Shown here: positions 53,644 through 63,682 of the stretch, piece by piece
Layout: the number at the start of each line of letters is the position of its first letter
How positions within the stretch are numbered: position 1 is the stretch's first letter
Assembly: GCF_000378485.1 (NCBI RefSeq)
Contig: NZ_KB899979.1
Coordinates: forward strand, 1 to 64,000
Length of the DNA: 64,000 nt
Source of the DNA: Flavobacterium rivuli WB 3.3-2 = DSM 21788
GTDB taxonomy: Bacteria; Bacteroidota; Bacteroidia; Flavobacteriales; Flavobacteriaceae
Direction: 5' to 3'
Program-made: the position numbers and the translations under genes
The notes under the pieces: model-generated
What the model saw: the letters and a program-made list of their open reading frames with translations, nothing else
The model's database searches: none
What the model was told of the DNA's origin: nothing

Positions 53644-55719
53644 TTATGGCTTAGCTTTTTTACTTTTTAATATTGAATCCACCTTTTTTAATGAAATTGA
53701 ATCTACTGATTTAGATATATTATCTCCTAATTTGACCTCTTTTTTCTCAAATTCTGAAAGAGAATTATAACCAACTATAGCGATAATAAAGAGAACAAAA
53801 ACATAAATAATACCTATCCAATTATTTTTAAAACCTCTCGTTGAAAATAATATCAAAATAATAAAAATTCCTAAAGCAGATGCAAGTGAAAGCATAAATA
53901 ATAGAGATTGCCATACCGATTCTACAAATTTAAATGCTGGAATTGAAGATAGGACAAATGTTATAATTGCCGTAAATATGCTAATTATCTCAATCGATTT
54001 AAAATCTCTTTTCTCTATTTCGCTTTTAAGATCTTTAATGTCTTCTAAATCTTTTCTAATTCTTTTAATTGAATCAATCTGAAAAGATAAACTTTTGAAT
54101 TTTTGTTTTATTTCAATATACTGTTTATCAATTTGATTATTTACTGCGGGTAGAATAAATGAAGATGCTATAAAAATATTTGGTAATTCATCTATATTAA
54201 AAGAATCTATAGGGACTTGGCACTCACTAAAAGGTAATAAAAAGATATAATTATTGTTTGTTTTTGACCATTCTTTACTTAAAAAGTATTCGTCTAATTT
54301 ATTACCACATTCATCAGTGATTAATTTTTCATACTCATCCAAAAATTGGAGATTTGTTACTTCTTCGCTTTTTTTGGACAGGATATTAATTAATACGTTT
54401 AAATATTTATAATCTAAAAAAAAGTTATTTATTTCACCCTTAAGTAATCTTTTCGTTTTATTATATTCTTCTTTAATATCATAAATATTATCCGTTTTTT
54501 CAATATATGAGGAAAATGCGTTATTTAATGCGTAATTTGAAATAATATTTAATGCGTATTTATCATAAAAATTTGTGTTAACATCACTCTGTTTTTTTAG
54601 GAGATGTGACGATATTTCTTTTAATTTTTGATAATTTCTATGTACATCTTTGTTATATTTAATTAACTGATGAATTTGAATCGTGTTTAATGTTGACAAC
54701 TCAGAATTTTTTATGGCTTTAATTCTTTTTTGTGTTTCATGTTTCCAGTTATTAAATAATTCGTAGTGTGAATCGATCAATTTTGACCAATCAATTAGTT
54801 TACTATTATCTGACTGATACTCTTCTAATGTATTAGTGTTTCCATCAATTGAATAATGTATTGCAGAAGGATTTTCTTGCTGTTTTCGAGCCTTCCACTT
54901 GTGTTCTAAATAGCTTATCTTAAATTTTATAACTTTGGTAACTTTTACAAATTCTAAAATATCTAATTCTTCTATTACTTTTTCAATTGTATATAATCCT
55001 TCAAATTGTCTATTTTCACTTGAAAAAAAATGATCGTAAAATGATAGATCAATATTATTTACTAAATAACGCCAAAGATTTTCTGAGTACTTAGATAATG
55101 TAGATTTATTGAACTCACGTCTTATTTGCTGATCGGAAGAAAAAAGATATTCAACTTTATCTAAGGAATATTCATTTTCTATTCTTTTTATAAAAATTTT
55201 ATAGCTCGAACATCCTATCTTAACTGCACTAATAAATTCTGATATTTTAGTTTGTAATTCTAAATGAAATGAGTTAGTTAGGTTTAAAGTTGTAGATAAA
55301 CGATCTTCAATACCCTCTAACTCTGTCTTAATGTTAACATTATAGATATACTCCCCAATTAAAAGAGAATAATTTAAAAGCTTATAGATATCTTTTATAT
55401 AGTCGTCTGATTGTTGAAAAAAAATATCTTTCTTTAGAAGAAGTCTTTCTTCGTAATGAGAATTATTATTTTCTGCAATTGAGTTGATTATTGGTGCTTC
55501 TGAACCAGATGTAACAATGGCTTCATCAGTTGAATTTTCAATTAAGGATTCGTCATTATTTATAGGTAAAGATTCTTCTTCTAATTCTATTGTATCCTGT
55601 AGCCAAGAATCAGAAGAAGATCTTACCTCCGATATTTCATAAAAAATATCATTAACATCAATAGAACTAGTCTCAAAAGCATCAATTAAAGCAGGAATTC
55701 TTGATATTAACTTCTCCAT
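53644..55719 (-). CDS. 691-residue coiled, membrane-anchored partner of a Panacea-domain protein
   Basis: I do not recognise this protein. It has an acidic, Ser/Glu-rich N-terminus (1-90), a long, mostly helical charged middle (90-570) with coiled-coil character and many Asn, Lys and Tyr residues, and three C-terminal transmembrane helices (about 577-596, 604-625 and 635-651) before a charged tail. No catalytic motif was found. It lies 13 bases after the Panacea gene on the same strand. The DNA is clearly more AT-rich than the flanks, a sign of transfer. A toxin or defence effector acting at the membrane is an inference. Confidence 0.6.
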   Translation of the reverse strand: MEKLISRIPALIDAFETSSIDVNDIFYEISEVRSSSDSWLQDTIELEEESLPINNDESLIENSTDEAIVTSGSEAPIINSIAENNNSHYEERLLLKKDIFFQQSDDYIKDIYKLLNYSLLIGEYIYNVNIKTELEGIEDRLSTTLNLTNSFHLELQTKISEFISAVKIGCSSYKIFIKRIENEYSLDKVEYLFSSDQQIRREFNKSTLSKYSENLWRYLVNNIDLSFYDHFFSSENRQFEGLYTIEKVIEELDILEFVKVTKVIKFKISYLEHKWKARKQQENPSAIHYSIDGNTNTLEEYQSDNSKLIDWSKLIDSHYELFNNWKHETQKRIKAIKNSELSTLNTIQIHQLIKYNKDVHRNYQKLKEISSHLLKKQSDVNTNFYDKYALNIISNYALNNAFSSYIEKTDNIYDIKEEYNKTKRLLKGEINNFFLDYKYLNVLINILSKKSEEVTNLQFLDEYEKLITDECGNKLDEYFLSKEWSKTNNNYIFLLPFSECQVPIDSFNIDELPNIFIASSFILPAVNNQIDKQYIEIKQKFKSLSFQIDSIKRIRKDLEDIKDLKSEIEKRDFKSIEIISIFTAIITFVLSSIPAFKFVESVWQSLLFMLSLASALGIFIILILFSTRGFKNNWIGIIYVFVLFIIAIVGYNSLSEFEKKEVKLGDNISKSVDSISLKKVDSILKSKKAKP

Positions 55720-55732
55720 GTATGATGGAAAA

Positions 55733-56275
55733 TTAATTTAAAAAGTAAATTTTTTCCTCAGCTTTAATTATCTCAGAAGGTATAAATTCTCTTAGAGTAA
55801 ACTTCTCTTTAGCTTTTGCAAAATAATATTTCCATGAATACCAAGCATGACTTAATTCTACTAAATCAAATGCATTCATGTTAATTAATTTTGGATTAAT
55901 TTTTTTTAAACAATTAACGGAAGTATCAATCCTTAGTTTTAAGTTCAGATCAATTTGCATTATACAATAACCATCAATAATCAGAGTCTTGGAATTATCT
56001 ACTTTGGACGAGACAAGCAAATTATCCTTTATCGCTGAATAAATATCACTTTCTACGTGTCCATAAGGCATTGCTACGAAATTATCAAACACGTCATCAA
56101 GTAAAGTGCTTTCCGATTTACGTGTCGTACCAACGGCCGAAACAAAAAACAATAATTTCAATGCTTTAAGTATACTTATATCGTTATTTTGTATACCATT
56201 ATTTTCACTCTTATGCCATTCCACAAGCATAAAAAGCAGATATTCAAAGGCTTCTATTTTAATAGGCTTGTTCAT
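55733..56275 (-). CDS. Panacea (DUF4065/SocA)-like domain protein, probable antitoxin
   Basis: A 180-residue protein from ATG 56275; a longer frame to 56341 crosses the TATTTTTG box at 56304-56297. The region ILKALKLLFFVSAVG, LLDDVFDNFVAMPYGHVESDIYSAI matches the Panacea signature (conserved Lys-Leu-Leu-x-Phe helix, Ala-x-x-Tyr-Gly-x-Val and a following Ile-Tyr). Panacea domains are antitoxins for many unrelated toxins (PanAT systems). It is the first gene of a two-gene unit with the 691-residue protein. Confidence 0.68.
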   Translation of the reverse strand: MNKPIKIEAFEYLLFMLVEWHKSENNGIQNNDISILKALKLLFFVSAVGTTRKSESTLLDDVFDNFVAMPYGHVESDIYSAIKDNLLVSSKVDNSKTLIIDGYCIMQIDLNLKLRIDTSVNCLKKINPKLINMNAFDLVELSHAWYSWKYYFAKAKEKFTLREFIPSEIIKAEEKIYFLN

Positions 56276-56296
56276 TTTGAATGTTTTAGGAGGGTG

Positions 56297-56328
56297 CAAA
56301 AATACAACTACTATAGTAAAAATACTAT
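56297..56328 (-). promoter_or_regulatory. Promoter and operator candidate of the Panacea operon
   Basis: On the minus strand TATTTTTG (56304-56297) precedes ATG 56275 by 21 bases. Just upstream are a perfect palindrome TACTATAGTA (56309-56318) and another TACTAT half-site (56323-56328). The layout suits autoregulation, common in toxin-antitoxin operons. Confidence 0.5.
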
Positions 56329-56435
56329 TTTTTAAGCACAATAATACATCAACGCCGTTATTTTACAGTTATTTTAGTAATTCGTAGAAAATTCAATTAA
56401 AAAAGCATCTTAATCACTTAAATGCCCAAGTTACC

Positions 56436-58571
56436 TTAGCTAATCCCTTCCCCATTGCCCACGCCATCTGCATCAGGGTTAATAAATACCAGTTTGCCGG
56501 CGGCATTTTGGGTCATGAGTATCATACCCTGACTTTCCACTTTTGCTATTTCTTTAGGCGCAAGGTTTACTAACACCGTAACACGCCTGCCTATTATCTC
56601 TTCGGGGGTAAAGCTCTCTGCTATGCCGCTTACTATGGTGCGCACATCTATACCGGTATCTACCTTAAGCGTTAATAGCTTTTTGCTCTTGGGCGTTTTC
56701 TCTGCTTCAAGAATGGTTCCTGTACGGATGTCCAATTTACCGAAATCTTCAAACGTAATAAGGTCTTTTTGCGGTTCGGCAGTTTTATTCTCTGCTTTGT
56801 TAGCAGTTTTTGTAGCTTCTAAACGGTCTACCTGTTTCTGTATTTCTTCATCTTCTATTTTAGCGAACAGTAATTCTGCCTGGCCTATGTGGTGGTTTGG
56901 CGCAATAAGTTCTTGCTTAAGGGCAACATCGTTCCACGAAGTAACGTGGTTGTTAAACCTTGCATCATTAGCACTAAGCGTTTCATCTACAATACCAAAT
57001 ACAGAAACCGATTCGGGCACTGCATCAAGCTTTAAAATGTTTTTAAGCTTAGCAGCTGTAAAGGGCAGGAACGGCTCACTTAAAACAGATAGAGCCGCAG
57101 CAATTTGCAACGCCACATACATTTGGGTTTTAACACGCTCTTCGTCGGTCTTAATAACTTTCCATGGCTCTTCGTCGGCGAGGTATTTATTACCAAGGCG
57201 TGCTAGGTTCATAAGTTCGACTAATGCTTCCCTAAAGCGGTAACGCTCTATACTGCTTGCAATCACGGCTGGGTAGGCACGAAGTTCGGTCAGCGTAGCT
57301 TCGTCTATATCTGTAAACTCGTTAGGCTGAGGTACGCGCCCTTCATAATACTTATTGGTAAGTACTACAACGCGGTTAATAAAGTTACCAAAAATGTTAA
57401 CTAACTCATTGTTATTACGTGCCTGAAAATCTTTCCAGGTAAAATCGTTGTCTTTAGTCTCGGGTGCGTTGCTGGTTAAGGCATAACGCAATACATCCTG
57501 CTGGTTAGGGAAATCCTGTAAATATTCATGCAGCCATACCGCCCAGTTTTTAGAGGTGCTAAGTTTGTTGCCCTCAAGGTTAAGGAACTCGTTTGCCGGA
57601 ACATTATCTGGCAAAATGTAAGTGCCCTCTGCCTTAAGCATGGCAGGAAATATAATGCAATGAAAAACAATATTGTCTTTACCTATAAAATGTACCAGTT
57701 TGGTGTCCTCATTTTTCCAGTACGGCTCCCAGTCTTTACCTTCGCGTGCGGCCCACTCTTTAGTAGACGATATGTAGCCAATGGGCGCATCAAACCAAAC
57801 GTACAGCACTTTACCTTCGGCACCCTCTACAGGAACAGGGATACCCCAGTCCAGGTCGCGGGTTACGGCACGGGGTTTAAGCCCGTCGTCAAGCCATGAT
57901 TTTACCTGGCCAAAAACGTTAGGTTTCCAGTCGCTTTTATGGCCTTCCAGTATCCATTCGCGCAAAAAGGCATCATACCTGTCTAAGGGTAAAAACCAGT
58001 GGCGGGTAGATTTTAATATAGGTGTAGTACCGGTAATGGTACTTTTTGGGTTAATAAGGTCGGTAGCGTTAAGCGATGACCCGCAGTTTTCACACTGGTC
58101 GCCATAAGCTTCTGCATGGCCACATTTAGGGCAGGTGCCAATAACGAAACGGTCGGCCAGGAACTGCTCTGCCTCGGCATCATAGAGTTGCTCTGTAACC
58201 TCTTCAATAAAATCGCCGGCATCATACAGTTTCCTGAAAAACTCCGATGCGGTATCATGGTGTACCTTAGCCGATGTGCGTGAGTAATTATCGAACGATA
58301 TACCAAAATCTTCAAAACTTGTTTTAATGATGTGGTGATATTTATCGATAACCTGCTGTGGTGTAATGCCTTCCTTTTTAGCCTTCATAGATATGGCTAC
58401 ACCGTGCTCATCGCTTCCGCAGATGAATGCCACATCGCGCCCCTGAAGCCTCAGGAAACGGGAGTAAATATCGGCAGGAACATAAACACCGGCAAGGTGG
58501 CCTATATGTATGGGCCCGTTAGTGTAGGGCAATGCAGCAGTAACAGTATAACGTTTCGGGTCGTGTAACAT
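56436..58571 (-). CDS. metG: Methionyl-tRNA synthetase
   Basis: A 711-residue class I synthetase. It has HIGH as PIHIGHLAG, the zinc knuckle [17 protein letters not shown], the KMSKS loop as KLSTSKNW, and a C-terminal EMAP/tRNA-binding domain beginning [15 protein letters not shown] (about 600-711). The order is that of the long, dimeric MetG form. A TATTTTTG box (58600-58593) lies 21 bases before the start. Confidence 0.97.
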   Translation of the reverse strand: MLHDPKRYTVTAALPYTNGPIHIGHLAGVYVPADIYSRFLRLQGRDVAFICGSDEHGVAISMKAKKEGITPQQVIDKYHHIIKTSFEDFGISFDNYSRTSAKVHHDTASEFFRKLYDAGDFIEEVTEQLYDAEAEQFLADRFVIGTCPKCGHAEAYGDQCENCGSSLNATDLINPKSTITGTTPILKSTRHWFLPLDRYDAFLREWILEGHKSDWKPNVFGQVKSWLDDGLKPRAVTRDLDWGIPVPVEGAEGKVLYVWFDAPIGYISSTKEWAAREGKDWEPYWKNEDTKLVHFIGKDNIVFHCIIFPAMLKAEGTYILPDNVPANEFLNLEGNKLSTSKNWAVWLHEYLQDFPNQQDVLRYALTSNAPETKDNDFTWKDFQARNNNELVNIFGNFINRVVVLTNKYYEGRVPQPNEFTDIDEATLTELRAYPAVIASSIERYRFREALVELMNLARLGNKYLADEEPWKVIKTDEERVKTQMYVALQIAAALSVLSEPFLPFTAAKLKNILKLDAVPESVSVFGIVDETLSANDARFNNHVTSWNDVALKQELIAPNHHIGQAELLFAKIEDEEIQKQVDRLEATKTANKAENKTAEPQKDLITFEDFGKLDIRTGTILEAEKTPKSKKLLTLKVDTGIDVRTIVSGIAESFTPEEIIGRRVTVLVNLAPKEIAKVESQGMILMTQNAAGKLVFINPDADGVGNGEGIS

Positions 58572-58667
58572 TTCTTCTTATGGTTTAATATGCAAAAATA
58601 CGAAATATTGGGCAAACTATATTGCTCATGTTTTAGGCGTATTGTTACAAATATTTTAGGTCCTGAA

Positions 58668-58700
58668 ACAAAAAATCCCGGTTGCAATTGCAGCCGGGAT
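58668..58700 (-). terminator. Terminator of the T9SS protein gene
   Basis: A near-perfect 26-base palindrome (58675-58700) with an ATCCCGGC stem. On the minus strand it is followed by six T residues. It lies 24 bases beyond the stop codon. Confidence 0.85.
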
Positions 58701-58723
58701 AGTATAGTAAAAATTTAATGTTT

Positions 58724-60349
58724 TTATTTTTTAACCACTCGCAACGTTTTAACAGTGTTGTTTGCCGCCGTTATATTTACAATATAAGTGCCTGCTGTTA
58801 ATGCCGACATATCTACAGTAGCGTTTACAGCATCAGCTTTTTTAGAAGTTAGCTGCTGGCCTAACAGGCTATAAACACTTACAGATGCAATACCCGCCGG
58901 ATGCGATACCGTAAGAACATCGTTTACAGGGTTAGGATAATAAGAAAATAATTTTGCTTCAGGGTTATCAATGCCCAATGTTTCTAAAGTAACTGTTACC
59001 GGTAAAACTTCGGCGCTTCTGCAGCCCGTAACAATTTGTATGGCATAATAGGTTGTTCCGCTTACTAATGGCGTATCTAAGCGTACTGGCGCTACAACTC
59101 CTGCAAGTGCAGCCTCGGGCGTTAAGTACCAAAATACATCAGTGCCGGTTACTTCAATATCCGTTACAAATGCAGGATCTGCATCTGTTGCAAAAATTGT
59201 TTGTTCGGTTGCTCCTGCAGGTGCAGCAATAGGGTTTACATTTACAGTAAAGCTAACTTCGGCAGTACAGTTTCCGCGTCCGCTGGTTTCTGCATATACA
59301 TAAACGCCCTGGGTAGTAGTAATTAAAGTGCCCGGTTGTATTATGCTACCTTCGCCATCGGGGCCGCCTGTGGCAGTATAGTAATTACCCCTGTTTAAGG
59401 CAGGAAGCTCATACGTGTCGCATGTTGTAACATCCTCCTGCTCATCAAGTATAATTTCGCTGAGTATAACCACAATTTGCGTGCGGGTTACACTCCTGCA
59501 TCCGTTAACAACCTGAGATGCATAGTAAGACGTCCCTGTGTTTAGAGCAGTAGTAAGGGCTAAAGGTTCTCCGCCGGTGGCAACATCATAATATAACACA
59601 TCGGTACCTGTTGGGGCAAGTGCATCAATAAGGTCGCCTACGGCAGATGCATTGCAGAATATCGGTGCCGGATCTGCCAGTGCCGGCGGCGTGTTGTTAA
59701 CCTCTATTTCTATAGATTCTGTTGTGGTAGAAAGATTCCCGGCTTCACATGTAATTACTACCCTGTAATCAAAAGTATCTGTTACGGTTGTAGTGTATGA
59801 TGCCGATGTAGCTCCCGGAATAGTAATAAAGAACCCGTTAAAGCCGGCATATTGCCACTGAAACGTTTCGTTGTTGGTATATTCGGTATCTAAGGTAAAT
59901 GTTACATTACTGCCTCCGCAAACATCTGTACCGGTAACCAGTATATTAGTTGTTGCCGGTGCAGTTTCGCATAACGTTTGCCCTTCGCAGGCAAGGCCTG
60001 TGGCTGTAACAAGTACAGAGCTGCTATAAGAAGGCATGCCTGAATTAGTGCAGGTTACCTTACAGCGGTAATATCTGGTGCCCACATTAAGCATATCAAG
60101 TGTAGCGCTGGTTTCGCCACTTAGGTCGCCCCACTGGCCACCGTTAAAAGATGATTGCCACTGGTACGTAAACGAATCGCTGTAGGTAGTGCCTAACGAT
60201 AGTACCACGTTTTCTGTAAGGCATACCGATGTATTTGCTGCCACTGTGGTAGATGCCGCCGGAAACCCGCTGCATTGTGCATTAGTAGTATTTACTGTAA
60301 AAGCAGATAAACACAGTGTAAGTAAAAAAAGATTGTAAAAGTGTTTCAT
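58724..60349 (-). CDS. Secreted T9SS cargo with Ig-like modules and type A sorting tail
   Basis: A 541-residue protein with a signal peptide (to about 24), repeated Ig-like modules of CHU_C/SPKC character with paired cysteines (about 30-230 and 230-450), and a C-terminal sorting domain (about 465-541): SYYPNPVNDVLTV, VSVYSLLGQQL and AGTYIVNI, ending LRVVKK. The tail directs export through the type IX system and surface attachment. The modules suggest adhesion; no enzyme domain was seen. Confidence 0.9.
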   Translation of the reverse strand: MKHFYNLFLLTLCLSAFTVNTTNAQCSGFPAASTTVAANTSVCLTENVVLSLGTTYSDSFTYQWQSSFNGGQWGDLSGETSATLDMLNVGTRYYRCKVTCTNSGMPSYSSSVLVTATGLACEGQTLCETAPATTNILVTGTDVCGGSNVTFTLDTEYTNNETFQWQYAGFNGFFITIPGATSASYTTTVTDTFDYRVVITCEAGNLSTTTESIEIEVNNTPPALADPAPIFCNASAVGDLIDALAPTGTDVLYYDVATGGEPLALTTALNTGTSYYASQVVNGCRSVTRTQIVVILSEIILDEQEDVTTCDTYELPALNRGNYYTATGGPDGEGSIIQPGTLITTTQGVYVYAETSGRGNCTAEVSFTVNVNPIAAPAGATEQTIFATDADPAFVTDIEVTGTDVFWYLTPEAALAGVVAPVRLDTPLVSGTTYYAIQIVTGCRSAEVLPVTVTLETLGIDNPEAKLFSYYPNPVNDVLTVSHPAGIASVSVYSLLGQQLTSKKADAVNATVDMSALTAGTYIVNITAANNTVKTLRVVKK

Positions 60350-60406
60350 AGTTATTATAATAATGTTTTGCTAAATATAACGATTATGTTTTAAAGTATC
60401 TGTTAA

Positions 60407-60568
60407 TGAACTCGTCTTGACTTTTCGATTGAAGCGAAAAATAGAGATTTTTGTTTCAGATTTTTGCTTTTTTGCATTGCATAGCAGTGCTACGGAATAA
60501 TAAAACAGGTAAAATGTGAAGTGAAAAGATCATTTTGCAGCCAATTGAAAAAAGTCAAGACGAGTTCA
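60407..60568. mobile_element. MITE-like 162-bp element
   Basis: Perfect 19-bp inverted ends (60407-60425 and 60550-60568) enclose 124 bases without coding sequence. The inside contains TTTTTGCTTTTTTGCATTGCATAGCAGTGC, itself with a GCATTGC/GCAGTGC-type near repeat. The size and ends fit a non-autonomous miniature element. No certain target duplication is visible. It lies in 315 bases without genes between the T9SS gene and the next gene. Confidence 0.6.
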
Positions 60569-60664
60569 ATATCAGGGTATCTTATTTTACATTTCGCTTT
60601 AAAGATTTCATTAAGTTTGTGTAACTCTCTGAATATAAACAGGCAGTAATACTAACAACAAAAT

Positions 60665-61312
60665 ATGAGTAAACTATACTTTACATTAGCCTTTACACTG
60701 CTTGCTGCTTTTGGCACTATTAACGGTCAGGAAAATTTAACAGACTCCTTACCTACCGATAGTATTGCCCCAGTAAAAACAAACCCAATCCTTTTTGCCG
60801 ATGTATATTTTGGAGGTGCCGGTGGCAGTTCTCACGGTTTTAGTGCCGCGGGAACGCTGAATTATCAATATAAAAAACACTTATTTACTGCACGTGTGGG
60901 TCAGTTATCAAGCTATAGAACGAGGTTGTTATCGCCTGTACTTCCATTTCCTTTAGTAAGGCTGCAAGAATCTGTAGATGAATATGCATTACTCTATGGC
61001 CGGCGTTACATTGCAGAGAATCGTGCATTTAGCTTTTCTGCCGGAGTTGCCTTTGTAAGCAGAAAACACTTTGTTGTTAATGAAGATAATGCTTTTTATG
61101 TACGGGAAAATGCCTTTGGCTTGCCTTTTGAGGCTTCTATAAAATGGTTTAAGCGCCGCAGGGTTCCGTACCATATTTATGGTATAATCCCTATCGGCAA
61201 ACCTACAGCTTTTGGTAATAGTTTCGGATTTAAGGTTTTGGGTAACGTTTCTAAGACTACCTTTGTGGGTATAGGTGTAACCTTTGGATTTGGTTACCAT
61301 AAATACTACTAA
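60665..61312 (+). CDS. Putative outer-membrane/secreted protein
   Basis: A 215-residue protein with a signal peptide (to about 21, FGTINGQ) and alternating hydrophobic strands that end in aromatic residues (FTARVGQLSSYR, FKVLGNVSKTTFVGIGVTFGFGYHKYY). The C-terminal Tyr/Phe is usual for outer-membrane beta barrels of about eight strands. I do not recognise a family. Confidence 0.6.
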   Translation: MSKLYFTLAFTLLAAFGTINGQENLTDSLPTDSIAPVKTNPILFADVYFGGAGGSSHGFSAAGTLNYQYKKHLFTARVGQLSSYRTRLLSPVLPFPLVRLQESVDEYALLYGRRYIAENRAFSFSAGVAFVSRKHFVVNEDNAFYVRENAFGLPFEASIKWFKRRRVPYHIYGIIPIGKPTAFGNSFGFKVLGNVSKTTFVGIGVTFGFGYHKYY

Positions 61313-61328
61313 CAGCAAATTTATTGTA

Positions 61329-62294
61329 ATGTTTTTCAACAAAATAATTTTCATTTTCCTGATGTCAATCGGCAGCATAGGTTATTCCCAAACTGCCATG
61401 AAAATCCCGCCCTACCTTACTAAAGGCGATACCGTGGGTATACTCGCCACTGCCCGTAAGGTAGACCTTGCACCACTACAACCCGCCATTGCCCTGCTTA
61501 AAAGCTGGGGGCTTAACGTGGTTATAGGCAAAACCATAGGGCTGGACAACAACCAGCTTGCCGGCGCCGACTGGCAGCGCGCCACCGACTTGCAGGAAAT
61601 GCTGGATAACCCAAAAATTAAAGCAATATGGTGCGGCAAGGGCGGTTACGGTACCGTGCGCATTGTAGACCGCATTAACTTTACAAAATTTAAAAAGAAA
61701 CCCAAATGGTTTATAGGCTTTAGTGATGCCACGGTGCTGCACAGCCACATAAATACTATGGATATTGCCACCATGCACGCCCTTGTGGGCATAAGCGCAA
61801 AAAGTGCGAGCCCGGAGGCAATAGAGAGTTTCCGAAAGGCGCTCTTTGGCGAAAAGCTTAGTTACACCATTCCGCCACATGCTTATAATAAAATAGGTAA
61901 GGCAACGGGCGAGCTCGTGGGGGGTAATCTCTCTGTACTGTACAGCATTATGGGCAGCAAATCAGAGGCTGATTATAAGGGCAAAATTATTTTTATAGAA
62001 GACCTGGACGAATACCTGTACCATATAGACCGTATGATGATGAACCTGGAGCGCAACGATTATTTTAAAAACGTAAAGGGTATAATTATAGGGGCCATGA
62101 GTAAAATGCGCGATAATGATATTCCGTGGGGGCATGATGCGTTGCAGATAATTCAGGATATTACAAAAGAATATAACATTCCCATTTGCTTTAACTTCCC
62201 GGCAGGGCATATTAAGGACAACCGTACCTTAATAATGGGCAAACAAATAACCCTTGATGTTACAGCAACCGGAACAAAAATTGTTTATGAATAA
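61329..62294 (+). CDS. LD-carboxypeptidase (S66/MccF-like family)
   Basis: A 321-residue serine peptidase from ATG 61329, giving a signal peptide (MFFNKIIFIFLMSIGSIGYSQ); an earlier start at 61284 overlaps the preceding gene. The nucleophile motif is IGFSDATVLH, with GGNLSVL and IFIEDLDEYLY as further family motifs. It trims the terminal D-Ala of murein tetrapeptides in recycling or deals with peptide antibiotics. Export is unusual against the cytoplasmic E. coli LdcA but common in Bacteroidota. Confidence 0.88.
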   Translation: MFFNKIIFIFLMSIGSIGYSQTAMKIPPYLTKGDTVGILATARKVDLAPLQPAIALLKSWGLNVVIGKTIGLDNNQLAGADWQRATDLQEMLDNPKIKAIWCGKGGYGTVRIVDRINFTKFKKKPKWFIGFSDATVLHSHINTMDIATMHALVGISAKSASPEAIESFRKALFGEKLSYTIPPHAYNKIGKATGELVGGNLSVLYSIMGSKSEADYKGKIIFIEDLDEYLYHIDRMMMNLERNDYFKNVKGIIIGAMSKMRDNDIPWGHDALQIIQDITKEYNIPICFNFPAGHIKDNRTLIMGKQITLDVTATGTKIVYE

Positions 62295-62398
62295 TACCTC
62301 TTTCCGTTTTAAACGGTTCCTGGTTAAAAAGCTACACATTAAATTACTTTGCACAATACAATAATAATTTTAGGGTTTTTATACAGTAAGATGTTATT

Positions 62399-62758
62399 AT
62401 GGCAGAACATAACGAATTAGGAAAACTGGGTGAGGAACTGGCAATAGATTTCCTCGAAAAAGCAGGATATAAAATTTTAGAAACTAATTGGGTTTTCCAA
62501 AAAGCAGAGATAGATATTATTGCCCAAAAAGGTAATGTACTTGCTGTTGTTGAGGTTAAAACGCGTTCGTCGGTCGATTTTGGTTTGCCGCAGGATTTTG
62601 TAAAGCCTAAAAAAATTGGGTTGTTAGTAAAAGCGGTAAACGAATATATTATAACTAATGACCTTGACAGCGAAGCGCGGTTTGACATTATTGCCGTTTT
62701 TAAGAACGGTAAAAACTATGAAATTGAGCATCTGGAAGACGCATTTTATTATTTTTAG
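62399..62758 (+). CDS. YraN/UPF0102-family nuclease-like protein
   Basis: A 119-residue protein with the restriction-endonuclease fold core LGKLGEELAIDFLEKAGY, then AEIDIIAQKGNVLAVVEVKTRS, which gives the Asp...Glu-x-Lys triad. Activity is not established for most members. It was probably co-expressed with neither neighbour, as gaps on both sides exceed 75 bases. Confidence 0.93.
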   Translation: MAEHNELGKLGEELAIDFLEKAGYKILETNWVFQKAEIDIIAQKGNVLAVVEVKTRSSVDFGLPQDFVKPKKIGLLVKAVNEYIITNDLDSEARFDIIAVFKNGKNYEIEHLEDAFYYF

Positions 62759-62791
62759 AATGTTAGAGATTTAACAAATTGTTTTATTTTA

Positions 62792-62799
62792 TATATTTG
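62792..62799 (+). promoter_or_regulatory. Bacteroidota -7 promoter box (TATATTTG)
   Basis: TATATTTG lies 37 bases before the ATG at 62837. The leader holds a CAACAACAACAACAA tract and no Shine-Dalgarno. Confidence 0.5.
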
Positions 62800-62836
62800 T
62801 GCCCACAACAACAACAACAAACACAACTATTTAGCT

Positions 62837-63496
62837 ATGAAAACAATTTCGAGTGTAGTAGAGCACTACATTAAGACAAAGCCATTTTTACTCAGTGCGC
62901 TTTCTCAGGGAATTATTAACCTAACATCGCTGGCCCGCAACATGATGCCTGAACTTGAGCAGGAACTTGGCAAAGATGTAAAGCAGGGCGCTGTGGTAAT
63001 GTCTTTAAAAAGGCTTAGCGAAGATCTTGATTTTAGGGTTAACCACAAGATAGTTAAAGTACTTAAAGGCATTGGCGAAATTACGGTTCGCTCATCGCTT
63101 ACAGATTACACGTTTGCAGTATCTGACACCATCCTGAACAAACAGGCAGAGCTAATAACGAGCGTAAACGCAAATCCGGAGGTGTTTTACACATCATCGC
63201 GCGGCGTTAACGAAACAAACATTGTGGTAAGTGCATCTATGAGCCCGGTGGTAGACCGCCTTTTTGCAGACGAGAAGCAAATAGAGCGTAACGACAACCT
63301 GGCATCTATTACAGTAAAGCTTCCTAAAGAAAACGTATCTACACCCGGTGTGTACTACTACATTTTCCAGAGGCTCGCATGGGAGGGCATTATTATTATA
63401 GAGGTTATCTCTACATCTTTTGAGTTTACCATACTGGTAAGCGAGCAGGAAGTAGACCTGGCATTTAAGGTAATTAAAGACCTGAAGAGCCTGTAA
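62837..63496 (+). CDS. ACT-like regulatory domain protein
   Basis: A 219-residue protein. The N-terminus is helical (SVVEHYIKTKPFLLSALSQGIINLTSLAR), and the C-terminus (about 155-219) has the beta-alpha-beta pattern of an ACT-like domain (ASITVKLPKENVSTPGVYYYIFQRLAWEGIIIIEVIST). Homologues in Flavobacteriaceae are often labelled aspartate kinase, but no kinase domain is present. Amino-acid binding is possible but unproven. Confidence 0.65.
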   Translation: MKTISSVVEHYIKTKPFLLSALSQGIINLTSLARNMMPELEQELGKDVKQGAVVMSLKRLSEDLDFRVNHKIVKVLKGIGEITVRSSLTDYTFAVSDTILNKQAELITSVNANPEVFYTSSRGVNETNIVVSASMSPVVDRLFADEKQIERNDNLASITVKLPKENVSTPGVYYYIFQRLAWEGIIIIEVISTSFEFTILVSEQEVDLAFKVIKDLKSL

Positions 63497-63530
63497 TTAA
63501 TAGTTAAAACCATTTAAAGAAATTATCTTG

Positions 63531-63560
63531 TTATGGCGCTTTCGGCGCCATAATTTTTTT
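63531..63560 (+). terminator. Terminator after the ACT-like gene
   Basis: TTATGGCGC and GCGCCATAA form a perfect 9-bp stem around TTTCG, followed by a T tract. Confidence 0.9.
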
Positions 63561-63682
63561 AAAAGAAAAACCAACAGCGTAGTAAGTGCGTAAATAAAAC
63601 AATTTAACACCACATAGTTGCTTATCAAATACTTAATTAAATTAGGCATTGTTACTTAATAATGCTTTGCACTACTTTTAAG

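Noticed and set aside
56623-57243. A 206-residue frame antisense to metG
   Set aside because: Low-complexity Ser/Val-rich translation opposite a clear metG reading frame; no start signal.
62805-62828. CAA repeat tract as a phase-variation switch
   Set aside because: It is short, in the leader rather than the coding frame, and imperfect; slippage would not change the reading frame of the protein.
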